From positions 43,045,039 through 43,109,038 of the forward strand of contig OY997590.1 of assembly GCA_963921825.1 (NCBI GenBank): DNA of 64,000 nucleotides. Reading direction: 5' to 3'. A program made the translations under genes and the position numbers. Positions 27,759 through 38,300 of this stretch are shown here, one piece after another. The stretch comes from Erodium maritimum. Taxonomy: Eukaryota; Streptophyta; Magnoliopsida; Geraniales; Geraniaceae. Each line of letters starts with the position of its first letter. The first letter of the stretch is position 1. The notes beneath the pieces are model-generated. The model did not search any database. It was not told where the DNA came from and saw only the letters and a program-made list of their open reading frames with translations.

Positions 27759-28050
27759 TTAGCTCGACTCAAAGGCAGCTTTAGGCCGCCTCTTCATCCT
27801 TATAGTCTGGCTCCTCCAGGTATAGCACTCCTCTGGTCCCAACGGTCCCCCATAATAATGCTTAATTCGATGTCCATTGACTAAAAATGGGGGCCGTGCT
27901 CCATCACAAATTTCTACCGCCCCTTTTGATAGGACTCGAGTAACTTTATAGGGCCCACTCCACTTCGAAACGAGCTTTCCAGAGAAGATCTTCAACCGAG
28001 AGTTATAGAGAAGGACCTTATCTCCCTCTCTAAACTCCCTTTGCATAATT
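27759..28050 (-). pseudogene. Athila-type integrase C-terminal segment, split by the copia insertion
   Basis: The minus-strand frame reads QREFREGDKVLLYNSRLK, then FSGKLVSKWSGPYKV, then VNGHRIKHYYGG. These are hallmark C-terminal integrase motifs of the Athila/Tat group (GDKVLLYNSRL, GKL-SKWSGP, VNGHR-KHY). Upstream coding sequence continues at 36510, where the frame ends HDKKIM. The two halves are separated by the 8459-bp copia element and its 5-bp TAATT target duplication. The chain ends shortly after PKAAFESS, which is normal for the family. It is not a separate gene. Confidence 0.85.
28046..28050. repeat. Target-site duplication TAATT (left)
   Basis: TAATT immediately precedes the TGTTAG terminus of the copia element. 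The identical five bases follow its far end at 36510-36514. This shows a genuine integrase-mediated insertion into the Athila-type integrase gene. Confidence 0.93.
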
Positions 28051-29737
28051 TGTTAGTCTTAGTGCCCGTAGTTCAATCCTAAATGTCCAAATGTACATAT
28101 CATCGTTAGCAATAAAATTAAAGCGGCTTTATATTACTTATGTGTTGGAGTAATATATCGATGTGTGCTCTGATCTATGCCCACCATGCGAATAGAACCA
28201 TAGATCGAGATAGATCACACTCGATGGGTCCCTAGTCAACAAAGCTTCACTAGAAGCGACTAGTATGAAAGATGGCTCTTTATGGCTTACGTTCTGTTAG
28301 TCATTGGAATGGGATTCCGGAGTCTGATCATAGATATCATGTGGGACATGATATTGGACGACCCGCCCTGAATATGTGCCATAGATTAAGTCATGAACAT
28401 ATTCAGTGTCGTAGCTTGTCATGTATCCTTAGACCAATGAGTCTTTGTGATCGCTATGTAGTCAACAACTGAGTTTGACCTGAGCCTAACGTTGTCCGTA
28501 ACAAGGCTTCCATAACGGCCAGGATTGGCTTGGGGACGGGCTACATGAGTGACACGAAAGGCGGCTAAGGGATTTATCCCTCATACTGAGGTATGGGAAA
28601 GATATCGGTTCTCGGCCGCTTGATTGAGAGTGACTGAAAGAATAGCATGACCATGCACATGATACTGGGTATCATATCTTCAGTCATCTCACATATCAAG
28701 GAACGGTGATTGAGAATAATAAGGATGACGACTCTATGCCTTATCTCAATCAGGATATCAGAGATAAAAGGATAATGACAGGGATGACGGAAAGGTTAGA
28801 ATCGACAGGGTCGATTCGTTATGCAGTGTCAGGCAATACTAAAGTCTCGTTAGTTGCCACTTAAATAGGATCAAGTAAAATGGGATTTTACGTTGATCTA
28901 TTGACATGCATAAACCTAAGGGTCACACCGGAGGATGAAACTCATTGACACATTTATGGAGAATGGGCAAAAGGGAGTTGTCTCGGGACATGACCAAAAC
29001 TGGGTTTTGGGTCATGCGCCCGTAAGTGAATAGGACTTTACGGATCGAGACAAGGCTTGGAGTCTTGGGATTGATCGCGTCGGATAATGTTGGACATTTC
29101 CGGTATGGAAGGCATGGAGGCGATGAGCGAATCACGGGACCTCGTTGGAAATGGCCACAGGCCATGTTCCAAGAGCCCCATGAAAGGCCCATGCAACCAA
29201 GGCCCATGGAACTAATTAATCAAGTCTTGATTAATTAGTACTAAGTAAGCAAGACAAGGATTAAGGTGTTGGTGATTCACCACCTAACCCAATCTTGTCT
29301 TGCCATACTTTGTCCTATTTACACCTTACTTGACACCATACTTGTCCCATGCCTTTAGTTGGACAAGTATGGGTTTTGTTATGTTTAAGTCATCTTTTTT
29401 CAACATAACAAACACAAGACAAGAATAGGAAACACATTTTCTCTCCCTCTTCCATGGCCATTTCGGGTTTGGCTAGTTTCCTCCTCCATTTTTGTGTTCT
29501 TGAGTCCTCAAAGAGAAGAACTACGTGTCTTTGATTCCCATGTGGATACATAGGTGTCTTGGAGACTCAAGCCAATCATTCGTTAACCGGTGTTCTTGTT
29601 TTGGTAAGAAATAGTGCTGAATTTTTCTCTTGTGAATCCATTCTTTGTTAGTTGTTTCATGGTTGAATCGTCTCTTGGTTTTCATTTATTTTCCGCTGCG
29701 AGTTGGTTCATCTCCAACCCTAGCTCGAGACCCAACA
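28051..29737 (+). repeat. 5' LTR of the copia element
   Basis: 1687 bp with termini TGTTAGTC...GACCCAACA. It is followed directly by the primer-binding site. A near-perfect 29-bp palindrome lies at 29211-29239 (14-bp arms ACTAATTAATCAAG, one-base centre). No transcription start can be assigned with confidence. Confidence 0.95.
29211..29239. repeat. 29-bp palindrome in the copia LTR
   Basis: Arms ACTAATTAATCAAG (29211-29224) and CTTGATTAATTAGT (29226-29239) are exact inverted repeats around a single T. The structure is kept in the 3' LTR (35983-36011) and in the reversed LTR fragment (40574-40602). A DNA cruciform or RNA hairpin is possible; its function is unknown. Confidence 0.9.
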
Positions 29738-29752
29738 GTGGTATCAGAGCCG
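29738..29752 (+). other. Primer-binding site of the copia element
   Basis: TGGTATCAGAGC lies two bases after the 5' LTR terminus. This is the complement of the initiator tRNA-Met 3' end used by most plant LTR retrotransposons. Confidence 0.93.
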
Positions 29753-31294
29753 TGCTACCTTCGGGATTCACAAGACGGTGTTCAAAGTTTCGGTTTTGCT
29801 TGAAAGTTTCGTTTTTTGGCATGTTGTTTTGCTAAATTGTTTGATAACATGTTTTAAATTCTTGTTTATGGATTTAATGCATGTAAAATGAATTTTTGAA
29901 AATTATTTCAAATATGGAAATTTTGAAATTTTTTTTGATTTTTCGGGTCTCGGGAGCGGGACTCTCGGGGAGCCGAAACCGAGACCGAACGGGGCTCCGT
30001 TGGACGGAGCTAGGCCAAGCATGACCATTGGATGGTTGATATGCTAAGGCTAAACCGTTTTGTTAGTTATGACGAGTTTGGAACCGTCATGACGAACTCG
30101 AAGATCAAATGTTCAAAAGTTTCATTTTTGAACGGTTTCGATAAACCGAGCATCAAAAATTTTCGAAACTTGGCTATTAAATAAAACCGGAAAATCACAT
30201 GATGTTTGATAACATGATTGTTTGATAACACGATGTGTGATGTGATGTTGGCATGGTGTACATAATAGCCCCGAGCTCGATTTAATTATGTATCACTTTT
30301 CACGGCCTGCGAGCCGTTAGAGTTAGCGTGTAATTATTATTTCAAGGTGTGGTCGTCGAACCACTTGTTTGTAATATTTATTTATTCCCGACCTGCGAGT
30401 CGTGTATTAAATTGTAATATTTTACTCAAGACGAAGAAAGGGTGAAAAGGTCATTTGGTGGCTTTTCGGGTGTTGGCATCGGCTTGGAGTCGGTGGAGCT
30501 CAAGAAGCTAGTGGGAGTTAGTTTAGGGGGCTATTATGTGCACATTTATCGCTTTATGCTTGGTTTAGTTTATGCATGATTAATTCTATGTGTTTTAGAA
30601 TTGCATGCTTAACTTTATTTACCGAGCATATCACCTCACATGCAAAGATAAAATTGGAATTTTAATCCTTGTGTGTGAACCCTTAGAATCGTCATTACAT
30701 TGGATGTAGTTGACGGGTTCGAAGGAAGAATTACATTGGATGTAATTTGAGGCATCATTGCATTTGGAATGTAGTTGATGTGCTCATCGCATCTAGGATG
30801 TGTCAAAGTTTTAAACACAACCAGACAAGTAAAAACGGGTCATGTCCGTTACCTCCCAATTATCAACACCTTACTACCTCCCCGTCCTATGGGTGTCGTG
30901 CGCATTAGCGGAGCATCCATGGGAAAGCGGGGTAGTAGGTTTGGACGACATATGTGGGTGTCGTGCGCATTAGCGGAGCACCTACATAGTGACGAGCCAC
31001 AGTTGAAAATTGGTGGACCCGACTACGATTCTCGGCCTGAGGTTGAGCTAGGGTAACAGATAGGGTAAGTCGTGTACATAAGTACATACCTTAGCCAAGA
31101 GTCACATTGGATGTGATTGGATGGAGTCCTACCTACATAGCTCGATTAAGTGGTGAGCATTAGTTCAGCTTAATCGAGGAATCAAGGATCTTGGTTTCAG
31201 ATTCTAAAGGTTTAGAATCGATTGTTGGTGTTTAAGCTTGATCTTCATAAAATTTATTCAGTTTACTGATTGAATTTTATCTGTTGTAGATCAA
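29753..31294 (+). other. Copia leader region, no gene seen
   Basis: About 1.5 kb lies between the primer-binding site and the gag start. It holds a 25-bp exact direct repeat (30891-30915 and 30956-30980, core GTCGTGCGCATTAGCGGAG) and a series of spaced ATTGGATGT-like motifs (about 30700-30800, again near 31105). No coding frame is supported. Confidence 0.6.
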
Positions 31295-31660
31295 ATGGCA
31301 AATTCAGCGAACATTAATAGTTTGTCATTAAAAACCATTCTTGACAGGGTCAAGGTAAATGGGACAAACTATTTGGACTGGTACAGAATTTTGAGGATAG
31401 TCCTCAAGTCTGAACGCAAAGAATATGTCCTTGACAAGGCTGTCTCTAAGACCATATCAGAGTTACATGAAGTGTCATTAATTGCTGAGAAGAATATATC
31501 AGGGATCTGGGATCCAAGGATATTCTGATGGTCAACAAGGGAATTGGAAGTGGCAAGGGCGGGGCCCATGCGCACTTGGCAGGAAAGATGAGACACATGA
31601 GAATGTCTGCTTCTACTGCCAATAGCCTGGTCATTGGAACCGGGATTACAGGAAGTTCAC
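31295..31660 (+). pseudogene. Copia gag remnant
   Basis: The ATG at 31295 opens MANSANINSLSLKTILD, followed by NGTNYLDWYRILRIVLKSER, the typical start of copia gag. The frame ends at 31528 after about 77 residues, far short of the ~200 or more residues expected before the zinc knuckle. A zinc-knuckle trace follows at 31608-31650 in another frame. There the pattern C-x2-C-x4-H-x4-C is broken by a TAG after the second cysteine, and the last cysteine is a tyrosine. Most of the capsid domain has been deleted between these points. The product could not form particles. Confidence 0.8.
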
Positions 31661-31664
31661 GGCT

Positions 31665-31808
31665 GATCTGAAGAAGGGCAGTGGGACTGCGCCTTCATTA
31701 AATAGCGTGGATGATCTGAAGAAGGGCAGTAGGACTACGCCTTCATCAGGAAACCTGGATGATCTAAGGAAGGGCGGTGGGACCGTGTCTTCATCCGGTA
31801 TTAACTCT
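31665..31808 (+). repeat. Three 48-bp repeats in the gag-protease linker
   Basis: Units start with GATCT(G/A)A(A/G)GAAGGGC at 31665, 31713 and 31761. Each encodes a 16-residue unit of the type DLKKGSGTAPS. This linker duplication stays open across all three units, unlike the surrounding domains. Confidence 0.85.
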
Positions 31809-32413
31809 ATAGAGCTACATCTCTCTACTTCCAAAGATTCATGGGTATTAGATACCAGGACTGAATCTCACACATGCACTTATATATGGTGGCTGAAAGT
31901 AGGAGAGGTTTGGAAAGCACGAAGTGGACCTCAGAGTTGTGGCAACTGCTGTAGGATCCATGAGTCTTGCTTTGCCAAGAGGCCTTGTCTTAGTACTGTA
32001 TAATGTATATTGCATACCTACTTTTAGTAGGAATATTATATCTGTATCCGTGTTTGACAAGGAAGGATATAATGTTAATATTGGAAATGGAGTTTTCAAT
32101 GTTCTATGCAATGATATGTTTTATACCAGTACTGACTTGGTTGGAGGATTGTACATATTAGATATGGGTAACAATGCCTCAAGTTCTATATATTCCGTTA
32201 ATACCAAGAGGTCTAAATCCAACGATTTAAACCTAACTCTGTTAAGGCACTGTCATTTAGGTCGCATAAACAAGAAGCACCTATCAGCATTTTAGAAGTG
32301 CGGACTTTCAGGTTCATTCGAATTCCATTCGATCGATAGGTGAAAGGTTTGTTTGATGGGCAAAATGACTAAAGTGCCCTTTTATCGATCGCGATGAAAG
32401 GGCGGGTGAATTA
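31809..32413 (+). pseudogene. Copia protease and GAG-pre-integrase remnant
   Basis: A protease start is visible as SWVLDTRTESHTC; relatives have D-T-G, so the active-site glycine is lost. The frame then shifts to a segment at 31924-32295 with VGSMSLALPRGLVLVL and SRNIISVSVFDKEGY. This leads to the integrase zinc-region signature LRHCHLGRINKKHL before a TAG. A further GKMTK-PF motif follows at about 32355-32385. At least one frameshift and one stop lie within this stretch. Order and motifs fit the protease to GAG-pre-integrase junction of copia pol. Confidence 0.78.
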
Positions 32414-33160
32414 TTGGGGCTGATACACTCGAATGTGTGTAGACCAATAAGTTCACTTGCCAGGAGGGGTTTTAGCTACTTTACCACATTTACTGATGAT
32501 TACAGTAAATATGGTTATGTCTATTCGGTGAGACATAAGTCTGAAGCTTTTGATAAATTCAAAGAGTTTAAGACTAAAGTAGAAAACCAGCTCGACAAAG
32601 GTATTAAGGCACTTCGATTGGATCGAGGTGGAAAATACTTGACCACAGAGTTATTAGATCATCTAAAAGAGAATGGGATCCTTTTGGAATGGACTCCTCC
32701 TGGGACACTGTAGTTGAAAGGTGTAGCCAAACGGAGAAATCGGACATTGTTAGACAATGGTCTGTTCCATGATTAGTTGGACTGATCTCCCAATCTCTTT
32801 CAGGGGTTATGCTCTAGAGACGACCGCATTCATAGTGAATCGGGCTTCGACGAAAGGTGTGGAAGGGACACCATTTTAAAATGGTACGGGATGATGCCCG
32901 CTTTGTCCTTCCTAAAGATTTGTGGTTGCGAGGCTTATGTGAAACATTTGGTTTCGACTAAGCTCGAACCAAGATCTAAGATATGCACCTTCGTGTGGTA
33001 TCCCAAAGCAACAAGGGGATACTATTTCTACAATCCCAGTGAGAACATGGTGTTCGTCGCTTTGGGTGGGGTCTTTATGGAAAAGAAGTTTTGTTTCCAA
33101 AGCCATCATTGGGAGGACTGTGCATCTCGAAGAAATTCAGGATGGTACAGATCTGTCTAA
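32414..33160 (+). pseudogene. Copia integrase remnant
   Basis: The core reads LIHSNVCRPISS, then FTTFTDDYSKYGYV, then LRLDRGGKYLTTE, then LLEWTPPGTL. In relatives the first catalytic residue sits in LIHSDVCGP; here it is asparagine. A stop follows PPGTL at about 32711. The next motif reads GVAKRRNRT, where relatives have GVSERRNRT, so the glutamate of the DDE triad is lysine. The C-terminal part (32891-33160) has LSFLKICGCEAYVKH and YYFYNPSENMVFVA. Two of three catalytic acids are changed and several stops are present, so the enzyme is dead. Confidence 0.82.
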
Positions 33161-34320
33161 ACCAATTGACAACACAGTAGAAAGGAGCCAGAGATTGTCG
33201 TAGAGTAAGAACCAATTATTGTTACAATTCCGGAAGGTCCAAGGCAATTTGAAAGGATCAATCTTCCACCTCCAAGATATGGTATCCGGAGGTGACAATG
33301 AAGTCATGGTGGATCACGATGATCCAGCCACCTTTCAAGAAGTCGTGGATGGGCCCGACTCCGAGTTATGGCTGGGAGCCATGAGGGAGGAAATGCAATC
33401 CATGTCGGACAACCGAGTCTGGGAACCGGTTGATCCCATCAATGGTGTGAGGACCATAGGATGCAAATGGATCTTCAAGGTGAAGATGGACATGGACGGC
33501 AACCCTCTGACCTACAAAGCTCAACTGGTGGCGAAAGGTTATAGGCAGATCCAATGGATTGACTATGAGGAAACCTTCTCCTTAGTGGCTATGGTCAAAA
33601 TCGATCCAAATTCTTCTTGACATAATTGAGTATCATAATTACGAGATATGGAAAATGGATGTCAAAACAGCTTTCCTAAATGAAAATATGACTGAGTACG
33701 TTTGTATGTCTCGGCCCAAAGGTTTTGACGATCCGAAGAATAAGGGAAAGATTTATAAGTTGTTGAAATCCATTTATGGATTGAAACGAACTGCTCGGAG
33801 TTGGATCCTTCGTTTTGATGAAGCTGTAATTGGATTTGGCTTAATCAAGAACGAGGATGAATCTTGCGTTTATAAGAAGGCTAGTGGGAGCAAGATTACC
33901 TTTCTGGTTCTCATTGAAAACGACATCCCAACCTTGCACGAGACTTAAGCTTTGTTGAGGAAGTGTTTTTCAATAAAGGACTTAGGCGATGCTTCTTATA
34001 TCTTAAGGATTAAGATATGTAGAGATCGCACCAAGAGGGTCTTGGATTTAAGTCAGGGAACCTATGTGAACAAGGCATTGAGTAGGTTCTTAATGCTCGA
34101 TTCAAAGAAAGGACTCTTACCCACTAGTCATGGCATTCATCTCAGCAAGACTCAGTGTCCTACGACAGCTGATGAGCTGAAAAGGATGATGAGAATCCTA
34201 TGTGCCTGGGGGCAGGATCGATCATATATGCCATGACATGTATAAGACCGGACGTCTCGTAAGCCTTATGTTGTACCAGTAGACATCAGTCTAACCCGGG
34301 GAAAGATGATGCTGAACTAG
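33161..34320 (+). pseudogene. Copia reverse transcriptase remnant
   Basis: Segments in separate frames are 33219-33620 (EEMQSMSDNRVWEPVD, GCKWIFKVKMDMDGNP, VAKGYRQ), 33655-33948 (MDVKTAFLNENMTEYVCM, KLLKSIYGLKRTARSW) and 33952-34236 (FSIKDLGDASYILRIKICRD). These are the classic copia RT blocks in correct order. The YVDD catalytic box, expected after FLVL, is replaced by IEND in FLVLIENDIPTL, so both metal-binding positions are altered. Stops and frame changes separate every block. Confidence 0.88.
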
Positions 34321-34800
34321 TCGTCGAAGAATGAGTAGACGCTAGTTTTCCAAGACAAATCCAGATGACTTTAGAAGTCAATCAGGATATGTGTTTATGC
34401 TGAATGGCAGAGCTTTAGCTGGGAGACCGTAAAGCAAGATACCATTGCCGAATCTACAACAGAGGCCAAGTACATGGATGCTGCAGAGGCAGCTAAGGAG
34501 GCTATGTGGATTTGGAAATTCACGGCTGGGTTGGGTGTAATTAAAAACCCATCCAGCCCGGTGAATCCATTTTGCGACAACACAAGGGCCATTGCGCAAG
34601 CTAAAAGCCCAGATCGCATAACAAATCCAAACATGTACTACGGCGTATCCACCTAATCAGAGAAATACTGAACTGAGGTGAAGTGAAGATAACCTATATT
34701 GCAACAGATGATAACATAGCCAACCCTTTGACTAAGGCAGTGTCGCTGCCTAAACATGTTAGACATGTAAAGTCGATGGGGACATATTGGAGTTTAGATT
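34321..34800 (+). pseudogene. Copia RNase H remnant
   Basis: Broken frames contain SGYVFMLNGRA, then TIAESTTEAKYMDAAEAAKE, then DNTRAIAQAKSP. The last part is DDNIANPLTKAVSLPKH followed by VKSMG. These match the copia RNase H domain through to the end of pol, just upstream of the 3' polypurine tract. Frameshifts around 34430 and 34656 disrupt it. Confidence 0.82.
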
Positions 34801-34807
34801 GGAACTA

Positions 34808-34822
34808 GGGCAAGTGGGAGAT
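34808..34822 (+). other. Polypurine tract of the copia element
   Basis: GGGCAAGTGGGAGAT lies directly before the 3' LTR start TGTTAGTC. This is the usual copia plus-strand primer, overlapping the end of pol. Confidence 0.8.
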
Positions 34823-36509
34823 TGTTAGTCTTAGTGCCCGTAGTTCAATCCTAAATGTCCAAATGTACATATCATCGTTAGCAATAAAATTAAAGCGGCT
34901 TTATATTACTTATGTGTTGGAGTAATATATCGATGTGTGCTCTGATCTATGCCCACCATGCGAATAGAACCATAAATCGAGATAGATCACACTCGATGGG
35001 TCCCTCGTCAACAAAGCTTCACTAGAAGCGACTAGTATGAAAGATGGCTCTTTATGGCTTACGTTCTGTTAGTCATTGGAATGGGATTCCGGAGTCTGAT
35101 CATAGATATCATGTGGGACATGATATTGGACGACCCGCCCTGAATATGTGCCATAGATTAAGTCATGAACATATTCAGTGTCGTAGCTTGTCATGTATCC
35201 TTAGACCAAGGAGTCTTTGTGATCGCTATGTAGTCAACAACTGAGTTTGACTTGAGCCTAACGTTGTCCGTAACAGGGCTTCCATAACGGCCAGGATTGG
35301 CTTGGGGACGGGCTACATGAGTGACACGAAAGGCGGCTAAGGGATTTATCCCTCATACTGAGGTATGGGAAAGATATCGGTTCTCGGCCGCTTGATTGAG
35401 AGTGACTGAAAGAATAGCATGACCATGCACATGATACTGGGTATCATATCTTCAGTCATCTCACATATCAAGGAACGGTGATTGAGAATAATAAGGATGA
35501 CGACTCTATGCCTTATCCCAATCAGGATATCGGAGATAAAAGGATAATGACAGGGATGACGGAAAGGTTAGAATCGACAGGGTCGATTCGTTATGCAGTG
35601 TCAGGCAATACTAAAGTCTCGTTAGTTGCCACTTAAATAGGATCAAGTAAAATGGGATTTTACGTTGATCTATTTACATGCATAAACCTAAGGGTCACAC
35701 CGGAGGATGAAACTCATTGACACATTTATGGAGAATGGGCAAAAGGGAGTTGTCTCGGGACATGACCAAAACTGGGTTTTGGGTCATGCGCCCGTAAGTG
35801 AATAGGACTTTACGGATCGAGACAAGGCTTGGAGTCTTGGGATTGATCGCGTCGGATAATGTTGGACATTTCCGGTATGGAAGGCATGGAGGCGATGAGC
35901 GAATCACGGGACCTCGTTGGAAATGGCCACGGGCCATGTTCCAAGAGGCCCATGAAAGGCCCATGCAACCAAGGCCCATGGAACTAATTAATCAAGTCTT
36001 GATTAATTAGTACTAAGTAAGCAAGACAAGGATTAAGGTGTTGGTGATTCACCACCTAACCCAATCTTGTCTTGCCATACTTTGTCCTATTTACACCTTA
36101 CTTGACACCATACTTGTCCCATGCCTTTAGTTGGACAAGTATGGGTTTTGTTATGTTTAAGTCATCTTTTTTCAACATAACAAACACAAGACAAGAATAG
36201 GAAACACATTTTCTCTCCCTCTTCCATGGCCATTTCGGGTTTGGCTAGTTTCCTCCTCCATTTTTGTGTTCTTGAGTCCTCAAAGAGAAGAACTACGTGG
36301 CTTTGATTCCCATGTGGATACGTAGGCGTCTTGGAGACTCAAGCCAATCATTCGTTAACCGGTGTTCTTGTTCTGGTAAGAAATAGTGCTGAATTTTTCT
36401 CTTGTGAATCCATTCTTTGTTAGTTGTTTCATGGTTTAATCGTCTCTTGGTTTTTATTGATTTTCCGCTGCGAGTTGGTTCATCTCCAACCCTACCTCGA
36501 GACCCAACA
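34823..36509 (+). repeat. 3' LTR of the copia element
   Basis: 1687 bp, the same length as the 5' LTR, with about 18 single-base differences counted by eye and no gaps. It ends GACCCAACA, followed by the right TAATT copy. It includes the same 29-bp palindrome (35983-36011). Confidence 0.95.
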
Positions 36510-36514
36510 TAATT
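36510..36514. repeat. Target-site duplication TAATT (right)
   Basis: This is the second exact copy of the five bases preceding the copia element at 28046-28050. After it the Athila-type integrase coding sequence resumes. Confidence 0.93.
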
Positions 36515-37400
36515 TTCTTATCATGGGCGATTTCGGTGCGCTCCTTGTATAACTCAGTGCTGAAATAGGAAAGGGACCTAAACTCGTCCAGCTCATTAAT
36601 CTGCAGCAACCTCTTTTCAGCACAAAGGTTAGCATCAAAATTTAAAAACTTAAGCGCCCAATATGCTTTATACTGTAACTCTAACGGTAAGTGACATGAC
36701 TTCCCATATACCATCTTATACGGTGACATTCCAATAGGGGTTTTATATGTTGTTCTATATGCCCAAAGTGCATCATCTAACTTTTGTGCCCAATTTTTCC
36801 TAGACATATCAACAGTCTTTTCTAAAATACTTTTTAATTCCCTATTGGTAACTTCCACCTGCCCGCTAGTTTGGGGATGGTAGGGTGTAGCCAAGCGATG
36901 GGTGACTCCATATTGATTTAGAAGTTTCCAAAATATTTTATTGCAAGAGTGTTTCCCACCATCCTTACTATTGCCCTGGGTGTGCCAAACCGGGAAAAGA
37001 TGTGTTCTTAAGGAAAGCAACCACCGTCTTGGCATCATTAGTGGGTAAGGCTATCGCCTTTACCCATTTTCACACATAATCTACTGCAACTATTACATAT
37101 TCCATACCGTTAGATCTAGGGAATGGACCCATGAAATCGATGTTCCACACATTGAACAACTCTACCTCTATGGTAACATTCAGAGGCATCTCATTCTTCT
37201 TTGATATATTTCCTGTTCTTTGGCACCTGTCACATTGCTCAACAAACCGAATGGCATGATGAAATAAGGTAGGCCAATAAAAACCTGATTGAAGTACCTT
37301 TTGAGCTGTCCTCTATGGTCCAAAATGACCTCCTACATCACCCCCGTGACATTGATGCAAAATAGCTTCTTCCTCCTCTTTGGGGACACATTCTCACCAT
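36515..37400 (-). pseudogene. Athila-type integrase, zinc finger and catalytic core
   Basis: On the minus strand the parts are, in order: a damaged zinc-binding region with CDRCQRTGNISKKNEMPL, the core start WNIDFMGPFPRSNG, and VIVAVDYV followed by an in-frame TGA. A frameshift around the second catalytic aspartate region follows. Then come NQYGVTHRLATPYHPQTSGQ, VEVTNRELKSILEKTV and ALWAYRTTYKTPIGMSPY. The DFMGP and Q-V-E-x-x-N-R-E motifs fit the first aspartate and the glutamate of the DDE core. The last codons read HDKKIM, after which the copia 3' LTR begins. The true C-terminus lies at 27759-28050. Confidence 0.85.
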
Positions 37401-38300
37401 TTAATCTGCACAAATTTTAAACAGAAAAGGGTCATCCCAAAAGTAATTTTTCACATCATGTAAGAACTTGTTCTTCTGGTAGGGTTTCATGTCAGGAATT
37501 AGAGCACCACTTGCCAAGTAGTTTGCAAAACTTGAAAACCACGGGGCTTCGATGTGCTTTGCCTGGAATAGGTGCTCATCTGGAAACTCCTCATTTATTG
37601 GCTTACTAAGCTCTTCATATGGATTCTCAATCCTAGACAGGTGGTCTGCTATCACATTCTCTACTCCTTTCTTATCCCGTATTTCCAAATCAAATTCTTG
37701 GAGTAGTAAAATCCACCTTAGCAATCTAGGCTTAGCATCCTTCTTGCTAAACAGGTACTTAAGAGTCGCATGGTCGGTGTATACTATAACCTTGGATAAG
37801 ACAAGATATGGGTGAAATTTGTCACATGCAAATACCACAGCTAAAAGTTCTTTTTCAGTAGTAGCGTAATTTAATTGAGCTTCATTGAGAACTCTACTAG
37901 CATAGTATATGGTATGAAAAATCTTATCTTTCCTTTGCCCTAAAACTGCTCCTACCGCTATATCCCTAGCATCACACATCAATTCAAAGGGTAGAGACCA
38001 GTCGGGACTGACCATTACAGGTGCATTTACCAATTTTTCTTTAAAGGTTAAGAAACTTTTCAAACATGCATCATCAAAATTAAAAGGGACATCTTTTTTT
38101 AGCAAATTACATAATGGTTTAGAGATTTCAAAAAATCCCGTTATAAATCTCCTATAAAACCCTGCATGTCCTAAGAAACTTATAATTCCTTTTATATTAA
38201 TAGGTGGAGGTAATTTACCTATTACATCTACTTTGGCCTTATCTACCTCAATCCCCTTAGAGGAGATTTTATGGCCTAAAACAATTCCCTATTGTACCAT
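37401..38300 (-). pseudogene. Athila-type reverse transcriptase C-terminal part and RNase H
   Basis: This is an open minus-strand stretch of about 300 codons, and the best-preserved piece of the element. It runs from [17 protein letters not shown] and [12 protein letters not shown] (RT thumb/connection) into [19 protein letters not shown] and [18 protein letters not shown]. It continues with [35 protein letters not shown] and [13 protein letters not shown]. These are gypsy RNase H motifs in the Athila/Tat style (D in CDA, E in TEKELLA, D in YTDH). A TAG lies just upstream (MVQ-stop-GIVLGHK) and the chain ends with a TAA after FKICAD. Confidence 0.88.

Larger units (their letters stand above)
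28051..36509 (+). mobile_element. Full-length but coding-dead Ty1/copia retrotransposon
   Basis: The element is 8459 bp, with two 1687-bp LTRs (28051-29737 and 34823-36509), a tRNA-Met-type primer-binding site, a ~1.5-kb leader, a degraded gag-pol and a polypurine tract. It has a perfect TAATT target duplication. By eye the LTRs differ at about 18 substitutions (about 1.1%) and no indels. The order protease, integrase, RT, RNase H is that of Ty1/copia. The lineage is not certain; the gag start (LDWYRILRIVL) resembles Tork-like relatives. Gag lacks most of its length and pol is broken in every domain, so transposition must have depended on proteins from another copy, or decay was very rapid. 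Confidence 0.93.

Noticed and set aside
28272-29238. Small open frames repeated in both copia LTRs and the reversed fragment
   Set aside because: They lie in LTRs, have no domain signature, and are repeated only because the LTR is repeated.
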